Assembly (NCBI GenBank): GCA_902774025.1
Contig: CACYGY010000071.1
Span: forward strand, 1 to 32,212
From: an uncultured Eubacteriales bacterium
GTDB taxonomy: Bacteria; Bacillota; Clostridia; Christensenellales; Aristaeellaceae
DNA length: 32,212 bases
Direction: 5' to 3'
This document shows positions 16,282 to 24,488 of this stretch, piece by piece (the stretch's first letter is position 1; each line of letters begins with the position of its first letter). Made by a program: the position numbers and the translations under genes. Under the pieces are notes generated by a model. The model was not told the DNA's origin, made no database searches, and saw only the letters and a program-made list of their open reading frames with translations.

Positions 16282-16300
16282 GGTTTAGTTTTTCTAAACC
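16282..16300 (+). promoter_or_regulatory. Operator 2 of the XRE-cupin regulator
   Basis: GGTTTAG-TTTTT-CTAAACC is a second copy of the same inverted repeat. It is centred 34 bases (about three helical turns) from the first and ends 22 bases before the regulator's start codon. Confidence 0.7.
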
Positions 16301-16322
16301 CGGATAGAAAGGAGGCCAAGGC

Positions 16323-16865
16323 ATGGACATCGGGAATGCGCTTCGGCTTCTCCGACTCCAGCGGGGACTCACGCAGGAAGAGATGGCAGATCGGTGCGAA
16401 CTGAGCAAAGGGTTTATTTCCCAGGTGGAACGTAACCTGGCCTCACCGTCTATTGCGACGCTCACGGACATGCTTGAATGTCTTGGAAGCAGCCTCTCTT
16501 CCTTTTTTGCTGAGCAGAAGGATGAAAGAATCGTCTTCACGCCTCAGGACATGTTTGAAAAAAAGGATGAGGAGCTCCTGCGGGGCAGCGTAACCTGGCT
16601 GATCCCTGACGCCCAGAAAAACCAGATGGAACCGATTCTTGTCGAGCTCGGTGAAGGCGGTCAGAGCTATACCATGCCCCCTTCGGAAGGCGAGGAATTC
16701 GGTTATGTGCTGTCCGGAACGGTCTATCTGATCACCGGTCAGGAAAAAACAAAAATCAAGCACGGCTGCAGTTTCTGCATTCACCCCCGTTCCGAGCACC
16801 GTCTGATCAACGCAGGAAAAAACTGCGCACGGATCATCTGGGTCTCCACCCCGCCCAGTTTCTGA
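16323..16865 (+). CDS. XRE family regulator with cupin domain (polyamine operon)
   Basis: The 180-residue protein joins an XRE helix-turn-helix (residues 1-62; LTQEEMADRCELSKGFISQVERN is the DNA-reading part) to a cupin barrel (about 103-178) that would bind a small ligand. The same layout is found in PuuR-type regulators of polyamine genes. It is the first gene of the operon with potABCD, 26 bases before potA, so polyamine or a derivative is the probable ligand. The start is firm: AAAGGAGG ends 8 bases before the ATG. Two inverted repeats between promoter and gene suggest it controls its own operon. Whether it represses or activates cannot be read from sequence. Confidence 0.9.
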   Translation: MDIGNALRLLRLQRGLTQEEMADRCELSKGFISQVERNLASPSIATLTDMLECLGSSLSSFFAEQKDERIVFTPQDMFEKKDEELLRGSVTWLIPDAQKNQMEPILVELGEGGQSYTMPPSEGEEFGYVLSGTVYLITGQEKTKIKHGCSFCIHPRSEHRLINAGKNCARIIWVSTPPSF

Positions 16866-16891
16866 TTTTCCCACAGAAGGAGTCATGAACC

Positions 16892-17959
16892 ATGATCGAG
16901 CAGGAACACCTGATTGAATTGAAGCACATCCGCAAGGAATATGACGGAGTCACAGTTCTGGACGACATCAATCTTTATATCCGGAAAAAGGAATTTGTGA
17001 CTCTGCTCGGCCCCTCCGGATGTGGAAAAACAACGACACTCCGGATTATCGGCGGTTTTGAAACCCCCACGGAAGGGGAACTGTACTTCGAGGGACGGGA
17101 AATCTCCGCATTGCCGCCCTATAAGCGCCGTGTCAACACGGTTTTCCAGAAATATGCTCTCTTCCCGCATCTGAACGTGTTTGACAACATTGCCTTCGGT
17201 CTGAAACTGAAAAAGATGCCCCGCCAGGAGATCAATCAGCGGGTCGGGCAGATGCTGGAACTGGTAAATCTGAAGGGGTATGAGAAAAGAAAAGTCGACG
17301 CCCTTTCCGGCGGCCAGCAGCAGCGTGTCGCCATTGCACGTTCTCTTGTCAACGAGCCTGAGGTCCTGCTTCTGGACGAGCCACTGGGCGCTCTGGACCT
17401 GAAACTGCGCAAGGAAATGCAGCTTGAGCTGAAAAACATGCAGCAGCGTCTGGGGATTACTTTCCTCTATGTCACACACGACCAGGAAGAAGCACTCACC
17501 ATGAGTGATACCATCGTTGTCATGAGGGAAGGTCATATTCTTCAGATCGGGGATCCCAAGCATATCTATGATGAACCCGCCAATGCCTTCGTAGCGGATT
17601 TTATCGGAGAAAGCAACATTCTGCGGGGTACCATGGTCCGCGATGAGCTCGTCTCCTTTGCCGGCCGCGGATTCCCCTGCGTGGACTTCGGATTTGGGAA
17701 CGACACACCTGTGGATGTGGTGATCCGCCCGGAAGACATCATGGTCGTCGGAGAGGATATCGGGCAGTTGGTCGGAACCATCCAGTCCGTTCTCTTCAAG
17801 GGTGTTCATTACGAGATGATGATCGACTGCGGCACATTCACCTTCAAGGTGCATTCCACCACCATGCAGCCCCAGGGCAGTCGTGTCGGACTGAGCATTG
17901 TACCCTTCAATATCCACATCATGAGGCCTATGGATGCCTCTCCGACCGAGGAGGCATGA
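16892..17959 (+). CDS. potA: Spermidine/putrescine ABC transporter ATP-binding protein
   Basis: PotA hydrolyses ATP to power polyamine import through PotB and PotC. All ABC motifs are present: Walker [10 protein letters not shown] (40-48), Q-loop FQKYALFPH, signature LSGGQ (138-142), Walker B ending Glu163 (LLLDEP), D-loop GALD and the switch His196. The C-terminal third (from about 240) is the TOBE-type regulatory domain with DVVIRPEDI. At 355 residues it has family length. AGAAGGAG lies 9 bases before the ATG. It is the second gene of the operon, and potB starts 1 base after its stop. Confidence 0.95.
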   Translation: MIEQEHLIELKHIRKEYDGVTVLDDINLYIRKKEFVTLLGPSGCGKTTTLRIIGGFETPTEGELYFEGREISALPPYKRRVNTVFQKYALFPHLNVFDNIAFGLKLKKMPRQEINQRVGQMLELVNLKGYEKRKVDALSGGQQQRVAIARSLVNEPEVLLLDEPLGALDLKLRKEMQLELKNMQQRLGITFLYVTHDQEEALTMSDTIVVMREGHILQIGDPKHIYDEPANAFVADFIGESNILRGTMVRDELVSFAGRGFPCVDFGFGNDTPVDVVIRPEDIMVVGEDIGQLVGTIQSVLFKGVHYEMMIDCGTFTFKVHSTTMQPQGSRVGLSIVPFNIHIMRPMDASPTEEA

Positions 17960-17960
17960 T

Positions 17961-18941
17961 ATGCGCTATGATGTGACACTGCCCTGGTGGGCCTACACGC
18001 TCATGGGGGTGGGAGGGCTGTGTTTCGTGGTTCTGGTCATCCTGTCGATCCGGCGTAACCATGGAATCAAGCGTTCCCTGTTCGCCTCCCCCTATACCCT
18101 CTGGATGATCCTGTTCACGGTTCTCCCCTGTATCCTGATCGGCTATTATGCCTTCACCGACACAGACGGCAACTTCACATTTGCCAATTTCCGGCACTTC
18201 TGGGACAGCAATGCGGAGATGAAGGAAATCGTCGGCGAGGAATTCGCCTCTTCCATTCCCAGGGGCACCGTCAACGTGGATACACTGGTCTATTCTCTGT
18301 GGATGGCTTTTCTGTGCACGGCGATCTCCCTGGTGCTGGGATATCCCGCCGCTCTGTTCATGGCGGACCGGGACATGAAGCTGGGAGCTTCTCTGGTGAT
18401 CCTCTTTGTGGTACCCATGTGGATGAATTTCCTTCTGCGCACTATTGCCTGGATGAGCCTCCTGGAAGACAACGGTCTGATCAACCAGCTTCTGGTGGCC
18501 GTGGGTCTTCCCAGAGCACAGCTGATGTACAACTCACCTGCTGTTCTCCTGGGCATGATCTACAACTACATGCCCTTCATGGTCTTCCCGATTTATACTT
18601 CCCTTTCGAAACAGGATATCAGTCTCTCTGAGGCGGCCGCAGATCTTGGATGCAGCAGCTTCCAGACCCTGACCCGGGTGACCATTCCCCTGTCTCTGCC
18701 CGGTGTGATCTCGGGCATTACCATGGTGTTCATGCCAAGTGTCACGACCTTCTTTATTCCCCGCGTGCTTGGCGGCGGAAACACCATGATGTTCGGCGAT
18801 CTGATTGAAAGCAAATTCCTGACGGAAGGCAACTGGAACGGCGGATCCGCCCTGTCCCTCCTGATGATGCTGCTCATTCTGATCAGCCTTTCAATCCTGC
18901 GAAAAGCAGATCCCAACGGAGAAGGGAGTGGTCGGATCTGA
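17961..18941 (+). CDS. potB: Spermidine/putrescine ABC transporter permease PotB
   Basis: PotB forms half of the membrane channel. I chose the ATG at 17961, with GAGGAGG 6 bases upstream, rather than the in-frame codon at 17934 inside potA. The 326 residues contain six core membrane helices plus an extra N-terminal one (ALL within WWAYTLMGVGGLCFVVLVIL). The EAA loop that docks on PotA is EAAADLGCSSFQTLTRVTIP. The extra helix and a long extracellular segment (about residues 60-110) make it longer than the E. coli protein. Its stop codon overlaps the probable CTG start of potC. Confidence 0.93.
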   Translation: MRYDVTLPWWAYTLMGVGGLCFVVLVILSIRRNHGIKRSLFASPYTLWMILFTVLPCILIGYYAFTDTDGNFTFANFRHFWDSNAEMKEIVGEEFASSIPRGTVNVDTLVYSLWMAFLCTAISLVLGYPAALFMADRDMKLGASLVILFVVPMWMNFLLRTIAWMSLLEDNGLINQLLVAVGLPRAQLMYNSPAVLLGMIYNYMPFMVFPIYTSLSKQDISLSEAAADLGCSSFQTLTRVTIPLSLPGVISGITMVFMPSVTTFFIPRVLGGGNTMMFGDLIESKFLTEGNWNGGSALSLLMMLLILISLSILRKADPNGEGSGRI

Positions 18942-19714
18942 ACCGTGTCGCACGTTTCTTCAAGCGTTTTTACCTGGCCATCATCCTCGTCTTTCTGTAT
19001 GTGCCGATTCTTGTTCTCATTGTACAGTCCTTCAATGCGGGCAAGTCCAGAGCGAAATGGGAAGGTTTTTCCTTCCGCTGGTACGGGGCCCTGTTCCAGT
19101 CCGTTTCCATTATGGACGCATTGAAGGTCACTCTCTCCGTGGCTCTTCTGGCCACGGTCATCTCCACCATTCTGGGCACGCTGGCCGCCATCGGCATCTA
19201 TTCCATGAAAAAAAGGCCCCAGTCGGTGATGATGACCATGACCAATCTGCCCAATACCATGCCTGACATCGTCACGGGCATTTCCCTGATGCTCCTGTTT
19301 ATCTTTACCAGAATCAACCGTGGATACCTCACCATGCTCATGGCGCATATCACCTTCGATACGCCCTACGTCATCCTGTCTGTCATGCCAAAGCTCAAAC
19401 AGATGAACAAGCATACCTACGAGGCGGCCCTGGATCTTGGTGCTACACCCACCTATGCCCTTCTGCATGTGCTGATCCCGGAATGCCGGCAGGGTATTGT
19501 TACCGGAGCGCTCCTGGCCTTCACCCTTTCCCTGGACGATTTCACCGTTTCCTATTTCACGACGAGCCCTCTGGTGCAGAATCTGTCCACGCTCATTTAT
19601 TCCGCTGCACGCCGGGGCATTGAGCCCACCCTCAATGCCCTGTCCGCGCTCATGTTTGTCACCCTTCTGGTCCTGCTGCTCATCGTGAACCATCGAACCG
19701 AAGAACGTAACTGA
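18938..19714 (+). CDS. potC: Spermidine/putrescine ABC transporter permease PotC
   Basis: PotC is the second channel subunit. Core features are six membrane helices and the EAA loop EAALDLGATPTYALLHVLIP. The start is unusual. The first ATG/GTG/TTG in frame is GTG at 19001, but that would cut the first membrane helix (FYLAIILVFLYVPILVLIV) in half. Upstream in frame there is no ATG, GTG or TTG. A CTG at 18938 overlaps the potB stop (CTGA) and has AAGGGAG 9 bases before it. Starting there gives 258 residues, the normal family length, and an N-terminus NRVARFFKRF typical of PotC. I annotate the CTG start as probable. Confidence 0.85.
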   Translation: MNRVARFFKRFYLAIILVFLYVPILVLIVQSFNAGKSRAKWEGFSFRWYGALFQSVSIMDALKVTLSVALLATVISTILGTLAAIGIYSMKKRPQSVMMTMTNLPNTMPDIVTGISLMLLFIFTRINRGYLTMLMAHITFDTPYVILSVMPKLKQMNKHTYEAALDLGATPTYALLHVLIPECRQGIVTGALLAFTLSLDDFTVSYFTTSPLVQNLSTLIYSAARRGIEPTLNALSALMFVTLLVLLLIVNHRTEERN

Positions 19715-19728
19715 AAGGAGTCAAACTC

Positions 19729-20766
19729 ATGAAAAAAATCTTCTCCCTGCTTCTTGTCTGCTGCATGCTCCCCGTCTTCGCCCTGGCCGACGAGGTGGTC
19801 AATGTCTTCAACTGGGAAGATTATATTGATGAAAGTGTCCTGCAGGAATTCACCGTCGAAACCGGAATCCGCGTGAACTACATGCGCTTTACCACCAACG
19901 AGGACATGATCGTACAGGTGGAAACAAATCCCGGCGGCTTCGACGTGGTGTTTCCCTCGGACTATATGGTCGAGCGCATGCTGGCCAAGGGACTGCTGGC
20001 GGAAATCAACTATGACCATATCCCCAACGCGAAATATATACTGGAAAACCTGCGCAATCCCGATTATGACCCCGACGGAGCCCACTCCATCCCCTATATG
20101 TGGGGAACAGTCGGCATTCTGTATAACAAGACCATGGTGGACCCCGCTGACGTGAACACCTGGGGAGTCCTCTGGAATGAAAAGTACAGGGGTACTGTAT
20201 TCATGCTTGATTCCATCCGGGACACCTTCGGGGTCACGCTGAAGTACCTGGGCTATTCCGTCAATTCCCGCGAATACCCGCTTCTCAAGGAAGTGGCCGA
20301 CAAACTGGTGGAGCAGAAGACTTCCGGAATGGTCAAGGCCTATCAGGTGGATGAAACCAAGGACAAGATGGTCGCCGGTGAAGGCGCTCTTGCGCTCATG
20401 TGGTCCGGTGACGCTCAGTACGCCATTGACCTTAACGATGATCTGGATTACGTGGTTCCCAAAGAGGGAAGCAATGTATGGGTGGATCCCATGGTCATTC
20501 TGAAAGACGCCCGGAACCTGGAAAATGCCGAGAAATTTATTGACTTCCTGTGCCGGCCCGAGGTTGCTCAGAAAAACTGTGAGGAAATCCGCTATTCCTC
20601 TCCCAACTCCGGCGCCATTGAACTGATGGGTGAAGAATACACTTCCAACAGCGTTCTCAATCCTTCCCAGGAAACTCTTGCCAACTGTGAGTTCTTTATC
20701 GACATTCCGGAAAAAGAACTGAAGGTTTACAATGCCCTGTGGACGGAAGTCAAGAACGCCAAGTAA
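19729..20766 (+). CDS. potD: Spermidine/putrescine-binding protein PotD
   Basis: PotD catches polyamines outside the membrane and delivers them to PotBC. The 345-residue protein starts with a signal peptide (MKKIFSLLLVCCMLPVFALA) and a predicted signal peptidase I cut after Ala20. The mature part begins VVNVFNWEDYIDESVLQEF, typical of PotD, and has the aromatic and acidic residues that hold polyamines (for example YMWGTVGILYNK and MWSGDAQYAI). It has no lipobox, although most Gram-positive binding proteins are lipoproteins; how it stays at the cell is unclear. AAAGGAG lies 8 bases before the ATG. It is the last gene of the operon. Confidence 0.93.
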   Translation: MKKIFSLLLVCCMLPVFALADEVVNVFNWEDYIDESVLQEFTVETGIRVNYMRFTTNEDMIVQVETNPGGFDVVFPSDYMVERMLAKGLLAEINYDHIPNAKYILENLRNPDYDPDGAHSIPYMWGTVGILYNKTMVDPADVNTWGVLWNEKYRGTVFMLDSIRDTFGVTLKYLGYSVNSREYPLLKEVADKLVEQKTSGMVKAYQVDETKDKMVAGEGALALMWSGDAQYAIDLNDDLDYVVPKEGSNVWVDPMVILKDARNLENAEKFIDFLCRPEVAQKNCEEIRYSSPNSGAIELMGEEYTSNSVLNPSQETLANCEFFIDIPEKELKVYNALWTEVKNAK

Positions 20767-20777
20767 GACCGGTCCGC

Positions 20778-20817
20778 GAAAACGCCCCGGAAGGCTGCTG
20801 CCTTCCGGGGCGTTTTC
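20778..20817. terminator. Bidirectional terminator after potD
   Basis: GAAAACGCCCCGGAAGG (20778-20794) pairs perfectly over 17 bp with 20801-20817 around CTGCTG. The A- and T-runs in the arms suit both the pot operon and the convergent minus-strand operon. Confidence 0.92.
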
Positions 20818-20834
20818 AGTGATTCCCGTTATTC

Positions 20835-21614
20835 TCACGGATCCCGTCCGTACACATCCAGCTGAGTCAGGGATGGAAAGGGGGACGGATCCTCCGCCTT
20901 GACCAGTTGGTCCAGCTCAACCCACCGGCACCTGTGTGTACCCGGTTCAAACATCTGTGCTTCATCTGTTTTCCGCAGCTCCAGGATCTGCTCTCCCCCG
21001 TCGGACATGCGCAGACGCACCGACTGCCACCATGCGTCATGGGGAAAATCCGCCCGCAGGGTCAGCGCAACCCTGGAGATTTCCACGGTTCTGCCAAATT
21101 CAAGGCGCAGACGCGCATCCTGCCTCGTCCCGATACCCCAGGACTGATAAGGCCATTCTCCGTGCCCATGATTGATCCGATAACCATCAATCACATTCCG
21201 CGCCGCAAAACAGCTTTCGGAGCGGGTTTCCACATTTGCCGTGCAGTGGGGATAAAAATCCGTATGGCCCTTCAGGTCTGACGGATTGAGGGAAATCAGC
21301 CTTTCCCCGTGAATGGCCTGTTCCGTCATGACATGGGCGGAAACAAAATGCCTTCGCATTTCAAACAGGCCGGGGGCGTAGGCGTTCCGGTCCTCTCCCG
21401 ATGGCACAGGCCAGTGCATGACCTGTGAGGGGATATAAACCTCACCGGGCATCAGGCCGGTATCCATGCGGAGAAGCAGGTGCGGAAAATCCGAGTGGAT
21501 TTCCCACACGTCCCCCTGCTGATAAACGCGTTCCGCGCACAGTTCCACACCCTCGCGGCCTTCCCCCTGTACAAGTATTTCACCACAGCCATTCTTCAGG
21601 ATCATCCGGATCAT
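20835..21614 (-). CDS. Hypothetical protein with discoidin-like C-terminal domain
   Basis: I do not recognise the whole protein. The N-terminal half (1-125) is beta-rich with no signal peptide. The C-terminal half (about 128-255) looks like a discoidin/F5-8 type C carbohydrate-binding fold: AARNVIDGYRIN near the start, then SWGIGTRQDARLRLEFGRTVEISRVALTLR, and a closing LTQLDVYG strand. I chose ATG at 21614 because GGGGAGG lies 10 bases upstream. The open frame continues upstream into the end of the preceding gene without support. It is the last gene of the operon. Without a secretion signal, the domain would act in the cytosol or serve a role other than glycan binding. Confidence 0.7.
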   Translation of the reverse strand: MIRMILKNGCGEILVQGEGREGVELCAERVYQQGDVWEIHSDFPHLLLRMDTGLMPGEVYIPSQVMHWPVPSGEDRNAYAPGLFEMRRHFVSAHVMTEQAIHGERLISLNPSDLKGHTDFYPHCTANVETRSESCFAARNVIDGYRINHGHGEWPYQSWGIGTRQDARLRLEFGRTVEISRVALTLRADFPHDAWWQSVRLRMSDGGEQILELRKTDEAQMFEPGTHRCRWVELDQLVKAEDPSPFPSLTQLDVYGRDP

Positions 21615-21709
21615 TTCCCGTCCGCCTCCCCTTCCTTCCCTCGTACCCGGCCGGAACATCTGTTTTCTTTCCGATAACTGCTTTCCGGGCCGGCATGCCT
21701 TCATCCCTG

Positions 21710-23617
21710 TCATGGGATATACATCTGATCAATGGAAACAACCACACCCGCGGCGTTCAGGGTATAGGTCAGCTGCCATTTGTGGGAATCCGCGGTATTG
21801 GCAATATACCGGATCATCTTTCCGCCGCCCTCCTGAACCAGAATCTTGCCCTTGCCCTCCGTGACCTCGTACAGGCCTCTGTTTCCTGACGGACTGGCAA
21901 CCTGTCCCATGTCTCTGAACTGGCTGACAACCTCATGCTCGCTGTTCCCTACTCTGGTATTCCTGGGGCCCGGAAACAGGTTCGTGGTGCAGTACAGTTC
22001 CTGAAGCAGATAAGTGCCTGAATTCCGGTAGAATACCGCATATCCCCAGCGGTAATTCTGCTTCTGGCAGATACTGTCCAATCCTGCGACCGTGACCTCT
22101 TCCATGGATTCGCTCTCCCCATAGCTTGACCGGAAGGAATCCCACGTCGTATAGGCAAGGCGGACATTTCCCGCCACATCCTCCGTGGAATAGGCCTTTA
22201 GCGGATAAGGTTTCTGAAGGATCTTGTACTGCACCTCCAGTGTGTTGCTGGCCTTCCCGTATCCGTTAACCGCCACCGCGTGAAGGGTCACGTACCACCC
22301 GGGAAGCTCAATGGGCACGCCCGTATAAATGGGGCTGTCCGCGTCCGGAATGGACCCGTCAATCGTGTAGTAGATCGTGATATCCGTGTCGTTTTTGTTA
22401 TCTTCGCCGGGACGCAGTCTCACCCGCTGGCGTGTCTTGTATGTGTTCGGTGCCAGATTGGCAGCGGGCTGCTGAGGGCTTGGCATAATGATCCGATAGA
22501 CCGCTTTGAGCTCGTCGCTGACCAGTTCCCCATTGACCGCCACAGCCCTCATGTTCCAGACGCCCTCATCCAGATAGATCGGTTCCGTATAGAGCGTGCC
22601 TTCCTCCGGAAGAACCGCTTCCTTACTGAAGGTATAGTAGATTTCAAATCCTTCCAGGGACTGGATGGTCACATACTTCCGCTCCTCATACAGTCCCGCG
22701 CCAAGGGATGTAACAGGAGGAGGCGGCAGAAGATCGGAACGCTGCCGCTGAAAGGCTATGTTTCCGGTCATACTGTAGGCCCGGCTCAACAGTTCTGCCG
22801 CCTCGGCATCTCTCCCGGTTGCCCGCAGAATACGGATCTCATGGGTGTACGCCTCCGAGGCGCTGGGCACGATATCCGTATAGATATGAACGTACAGTTT
22901 TTCCGCGTCCTCCGTCCGTCCCACGGCTTCGTAGCAGGAAGCCAGCATCAGCAGACCGGTTACCGAGACGTTCTCCTCTCCGTCCATCTCTGCGGCGTGC
23001 TCAAAATCCGAGATGGCACGTTCCATATCCCCCGTATCCATCCGTTCCGCGCCCACTTCCCAGTAGGCCGTGGAGGAGGCATCCCTGCCCATGCGTGCCA
23101 TTATTCTCTGTCCGTTGTCGGTACGTCTCAGATAAACCAGAACACCCAGCATGAAGATCAGAAGGGCCGCTGCAATCCAGATACCCACATGAACCCAGTT
23201 GATGCCCCTGCGGGTATAGTCCCGTCCCTTTCTGTGCCGGGACATGCCGTAGGTGATCACGGGCTCCCTGCCTGTATCGTCTCCATAATACTTCCGGTCC
23301 GGGCTGTCAGACATATCACTGTTCGATGTCATGGGCTGTCCGTCTGACATGTACACGTCCGAACCCGCATAAACAGGAATCTGACCGCTGTTCTCAGGCC
23401 GGGTCATGGGGTCCACGTATACCCTGCCACTCCCCTGCCGTTCATGTGAGATCGGGGGAGGTGTGTTCTTTTTCTCCGCCTCCCTTGAGTCACGGCGTCC
23501 CTGGCGAATGGCTTTCACTCCGGTGTCCCGGTTTTCACCCCTGGGCAGAAGTTTTCCGCAGCTGGGACATACAATGACGTCACTTCCGGCATAGGTGCCG
23601 CAGAAAGGACAGAGCAT
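21710..23617 (-). CDS. Zinc-ribbon, TPR and chitobiase-like membrane protein
   Basis: The 635-residue protein combines four parts. A zinc ribbon is at the N-terminus (Cys3, Cys6, Cys17, Cys20). A long polar linker is followed by one membrane helix (about 141-163). A TPR-like helical part follows (about 175-290; GDMERAISDFEHAAEMDG, LASCYEAVGRTEDAEKLY). Then come two beta-sandwich repeats like the C-terminal domain of chitobiase (about 310-380 and 395-470; YYTIDGSIPDADSPIYTG) and a C-terminal beta domain. The zinc ribbon would be inside the cell and the rest outside. I chose ATG at 23617, with GGGGAGG 8 bases upstream. Function is unknown; a surface sensor or scaffold is possible. Confidence 0.8.
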   Translation of the reverse strand: MLCPFCGTYAGSDVIVCPSCGKLLPRGENRDTGVKAIRQGRRDSREAEKKNTPPPISHERQGSGRVYVDPMTRPENSGQIPVYAGSDVYMSDGQPMTSNSDMSDSPDRKYYGDDTGREPVITYGMSRHRKGRDYTRRGINWVHVGIWIAAALLIFMLGVLVYLRRTDNGQRIMARMGRDASSTAYWEVGAERMDTGDMERAISDFEHAAEMDGEENVSVTGLLMLASCYEAVGRTEDAEKLYVHIYTDIVPSASEAYTHEIRILRATGRDAEAAELLSRAYSMTGNIAFQRQRSDLLPPPPVTSLGAGLYEERKYVTIQSLEGFEIYYTFSKEAVLPEEGTLYTEPIYLDEGVWNMRAVAVNGELVSDELKAVYRIIMPSPQQPAANLAPNTYKTRQRVRLRPGEDNKNDTDITIYYTIDGSIPDADSPIYTGVPIELPGWYVTLHAVAVNGYGKASNTLEVQYKILQKPYPLKAYSTEDVAGNVRLAYTTWDSFRSSYGESESMEEVTVAGLDSICQKQNYRWGYAVFYRNSGTYLLQELYCTTNLFPGPRNTRVGNSEHEVVSQFRDMGQVASPSGNRGLYEVTEGKGKILVQEGGGKMIRYIANTADSHKWQLTYTLNAAGVVVSIDQMYIP

Positions 23618-23654
23618 CCCAATCACCTCCCCTGCGAGATTCCGCGGTCACCGG

Positions 23655-24488
23655 TTATTCACCGATTCCCTGCAGCGCTTCAAAATCAGGATCGTCCTCA
23701 AAGTTTCTTTCGGGGGCCGTCCCTCCGAGAGCCTCAATGGCACTGCGGATTTCCAGATAATCCGCATACCCCGTTTCCGCCGCCATCGCTGCCTTCATCA
23801 GTACAGGAACAGCCCGTTCGTCTCCGAGTCTGGCCAGATATCCGGCAAACAGAGCCCGCTTTTCCGGACAGTTTTCAAAATGACGGACGGCAGTCTGATA
23901 GACGATTTCAGGCCCTGGATACCGGCAGAGAATATCCAGCAGGGCCGCCTGCCCCGCTTCTCCCGCCCTGGGCAGTGCTTCCAGCATGGCCGGTACGGCC
24001 GACTGCCCCATTTCCCGGAGAGAATCCAGGGCGTTGTCCGCCATCTCGTCCTCTTCTTCCCGCTGAATCTGCCACTGAATGTACTGCATCTTGGGCTGGG
24101 TGGAATCCATGGCCCGCAGAAGCCCGATGGCGGTCATCTTCTCTTCTTCTCCGGCTTCCTCGTCCCGGAGAAGGGCACAGAGCCGCTTTTCACAGGGTTT
24201 CCCTACATTTTCGATCTGCTCCAGCAGAAGATCCGGAACGGGAACACCCTTGCGGATATAGGCGCACATCCAGTCCACCAGATCCTTGGGATCCTCAAAC
24301 TGTGTAAAGTATGCGCCGGGGGTAATACCCTGAAGCCACGAGGCCGGCGTGTTAAGAAAACGCATGTAGATCCTGGGAATGTCCGCTTCCATGGCGTCCA
24401 CATTCCTGTATTCCTTACGGTGCTCTTCCACCCAGCGGGCAATGAAATCCGCTGAATGCTCATCAAAATTCAGGCATTCAAAGATCAT
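23655..24488 (-). CDS. HEAT-like repeat protein, unknown function
   Basis: The 277-residue protein is soluble and acidic. The C-terminal half (about 125-265) consists of helical pairs of the HEAT kind: ALDSLREMGQSAVPAMLEALPRAG, AALLDILCRYPGPEIVYQTA, LARLGDERAVPVLMKAAMA. The N-terminal part (1-110) is aromatic-rich and unrecognised (FIARWVEEHRKEYRNVDAMEADIPRIYMRFL). Such repeats usually bind other proteins. The ATG at 24488 overlaps the hslO stop (ATGA), with GAGGAG 8 bases upstream, so the two are translated together. Its place between hslO and the zinc-ribbon gene gives no clear function. Confidence 0.75.
   Translation of the reverse strand: MIFECLNFDEHSADFIARWVEEHRKEYRNVDAMEADIPRIYMRFLNTPASWLQGITPGAYFTQFEDPKDLVDWMCAYIRKGVPVPDLLLEQIENVGKPCEKRLCALLRDEEAGEEEKMTAIGLLRAMDSTQPKMQYIQWQIQREEEDEMADNALDSLREMGQSAVPAMLEALPRAGEAGQAALLDILCRYPGPEIVYQTAVRHFENCPEKRALFAGYLARLGDERAVPVLMKAAMAAETGYADYLEIRSAIEALGGTAPERNFEDDPDFEALQGIGE

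Noticed and set aside
16883..17917. 344-codon minus-strand frame across potA
   Set aside because: It is the antisense of potA, whose ATP-binding motifs are all intact.
18593..19693. 366-codon minus-strand frame across potB and potC
   Set aside because: Low-complexity charged protein opposite two clear permease genes.
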